Source of the DNA: Rhodopseudomonas_A sp036404135
Lineage (GTDB): Bacteria > Pseudomonadota > Alphaproteobacteria > Rhizobiales > Xanthobacteraceae
Direction: 5' to 3'
DNA length: 13,323 nt
Assembly: GCF_036404135.1 (NCBI RefSeq)
Contig: NZ_DASWPE010000008.1
Coordinates: 1 to 13,323, forward strand
The notes beneath the pieces were generated by a model, which was not told the origin of the DNA, searched no databases, and saw only the letters and a list, made by a program, of their open reading frames with translations. The stretch's first letter is position 1. Each line of letters starts with the position of its first letter. Made by a program: the position numbers and the translations under genes. Below, in pieces: positions 12,670 to 13,323 of this stretch.

Positions 12670-12921
12670 TCAATATCGCGGGGTGTGGGTCCCGACGGCG
12701 CCGGTGTTGGGATTGACGTTGCCGCGGGTCGAATAGTTGTCCATCTGCGTGCTGTTGGGGTTCGTCGAGCTGTGCGGCTGAACGTAGGTTCCGGAGCTGG
12801 TGGTGTAGCCGGAGGTGGTGTGACTGTTCGGGTTCGAACCCGTCCCGTAGCCGCCATACTGCGCCTGTGCTGTCGTTGAGATCAGCGCGATGGCTGCGCC
12901 GGCAACAAAACTCGACTTCAT
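12670..12921 (-). CDS. Small secreted Asn/Ser/Thr/Tyr-rich protein
   Basis: 83-residue exported protein. Residues 1-20 are a signal peptide ending AQA. The mature chain is free of Cys and low in hydrophobic residues, rich in Gly, Asn, Ser, Thr, Tyr and His, with YVQPHSSTNPNSTQMDNYST (46-65) and RGNVNPNTGAVGT. I recognise a small rhizobial secreted family with YVQPH-x-x-TNPN-x-T and TRG-N-x-NP-x-TG patterns. It is likely disordered in the periplasm or outside. A GGGAA lies 8 bases before the ATG. It is divergent from recA. Function unknown. Confidence 0.85.
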   Translation of the reverse strand: MKSSFVAGAAIALISTTAQAQYGGYGTGSNPNSHTTSGYTTSSGTYVQPHSSTNPNSTQMDNYSTRGNVNPNTGAVGTHTPRY

Positions 12922-13078
12922 CTGTATATTCCCATTGGTGGTCGAAAGCGATTTTCATCCAGGCGCTCTTTGGTCGGTTCAGTCGATTCCCCCTTTGGCC
13001 GGTCTCAACCAGGGACTGTGAAAAGGAGAAGTGGACGGAGGCTCGTCAGGCCGAGACAAATCCTGACCCACAGGCAAA

Positions 13079-13114
13079 GAACATATTGCGAACTGAGAAC
13101 AAATAGGGTACGCT
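13079..13114 (+). promoter_or_regulatory. recA promoter with LexA (SOS) box
   Basis: GAACATATTGCGAAC (13079-13093) is the alphaproteobacterial LexA site, a direct repeat GAAC-N7-GAAC. It overlaps a -35 TTGCGA (13086-13091) that is 17 bases from -10 TACGCT (13109-13114). LexA on this site would block RNA polymerase until DNA damage. Confidence 0.85.
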
Positions 13115-13182
13115 GCAATCCAGCGTTTAATTCAATTGCACTGTTTGTCCCGCCGGCGAATCCCGTTCATAAGGAGCAAGAT

Positions 13183-13323
13183 ATGGCTGCCCCCACTGCC
13201 CTGCGCATCGTCGAAGGATCGTCCATGGACAAGACCAAGGCGCTGGCCGCCGCGCTCTCGCAGATCGAGCGCCAGTTCGGCAAGGGCTCGGTGATGAAGC
13301 TCGGCAAGAACGATCGCTCGATG
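13183..13323 (+). CDS. recA: RecA recombinase, N-terminal part (cut by the window edge)
   Basis: First 47 residues of RecA, the DNA strand-exchange ATPase and SOS co-protease. The segment MDKTKALAAALSQIERQFGK followed by GSVMKLGKNDRSM is the typical alphaproteobacterial RecA start, before the Walker A region that lies beyond the window. The Shine-Dalgarno AAGGAG is 6 bases before the ATG at 13183. A LexA box lies about 90-104 bases upstream of the start. The gene continues past the right edge. Confidence 0.97.
   Translation, partial: MAAPTALRIVEGSSMDKTKALAAALSQIERQFGKGSVMKLGKNDRSM

Noticed and set aside
1..13323. CRISPR arrays, tRNA or rRNA genes, insertion sequences, prophage or toxin-antitoxin genes
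   Set aside because: No regularly spaced repeats, no cloverleaf sequence, no transposase or integrase motifs, and no terminal inverted repeats with target duplications were seen.

Overview
The window is GC-rich alphaproteobacterial DNA, most like the Bradyrhizobium/Rhodopseudomonas group (Nitrobacteraceae). The evidence is the RecA N-terminus, a eukaryote-type glutamine synthetase II (GlnII), a GAAC-N7-GAAC direct-repeat LexA box, a FixK/FNR box, a rhizobial-type palindromic repeat, and many small proteins of kinds I associate with this family. I cannot name the species. No tRNA, rRNA, CRISPR array, transposase or phage gene was seen, so this looks like ordinary chromosome rich in small, poorly described genes.

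Layout. (1) 1-1613: a flank with no gene seen, then a carotenoid oxygenase (-). (2) 1850-2596: a SET-domain protein (+) with a long histone H1-like Lys/Ala tail. (3) 2642-4923: two minus-strand genes, a secreted 614-residue protein with one C-terminal haem site followed by a 99-residue haem-free cytochrome-like protein, separated by a palindromic repeat. (4) 5310-8110: a nitrogen module. glnII (-) has a near-perfect sigma-54 promoter and a hairpin at the predicted mRNA 5' end. A divergent 60-residue GstI/DUF2735-like gene (+) follows, with two TGC-N11-GCA (NtrC-type) sites in between, then a strong terminator and a glutaminase (-). (5) 8314-9522: small genes on +. Two encode paralogous secreted proteins with a K-A-Y-K...D-P-W-G motif, a 43-residue TTG-start lipoprotein lies between them, and a 91-residue coiled protein follows. 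(6) 9646-10400: three small minus-strand genes. Two have FNR/FixK-type boxes at nearly the same distance from their start codons, and two encode cysteine-rich zinc-ribbon-like proteins. (7) 10557-12921: a collagen-like Cys-rich lipoprotein, a minimal PilZ protein, several small conserved proteins and a secreted Asn/Ser/Thr/Tyr-rich protein. (8) 13079-13323: the recA promoter with LexA box and the first 47 codons of recA.

How the parts work together. The clearest circuit is the nitrogen module. By analogy with rhizobial glnII/gstI, phosphorylated NtrC would activate glnII through sigma-54 and shut off the divergent GstI-like inhibitor, which otherwise blocks glnII translation. The glutaminase alongside catalyses the opposing reaction. 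The small minus-strand genes at 9646-10133 look like a microaerobic (FixK/FNR) response in which transcription may begin almost at the start codon. The SET/H1-like fusion and the secreted haem-protein pair are the most unusual individual genes. Long open frames opposite carotenoid oxygenase, the haem protein, glnII and glutaminase are codon-bias shadows and were left out.
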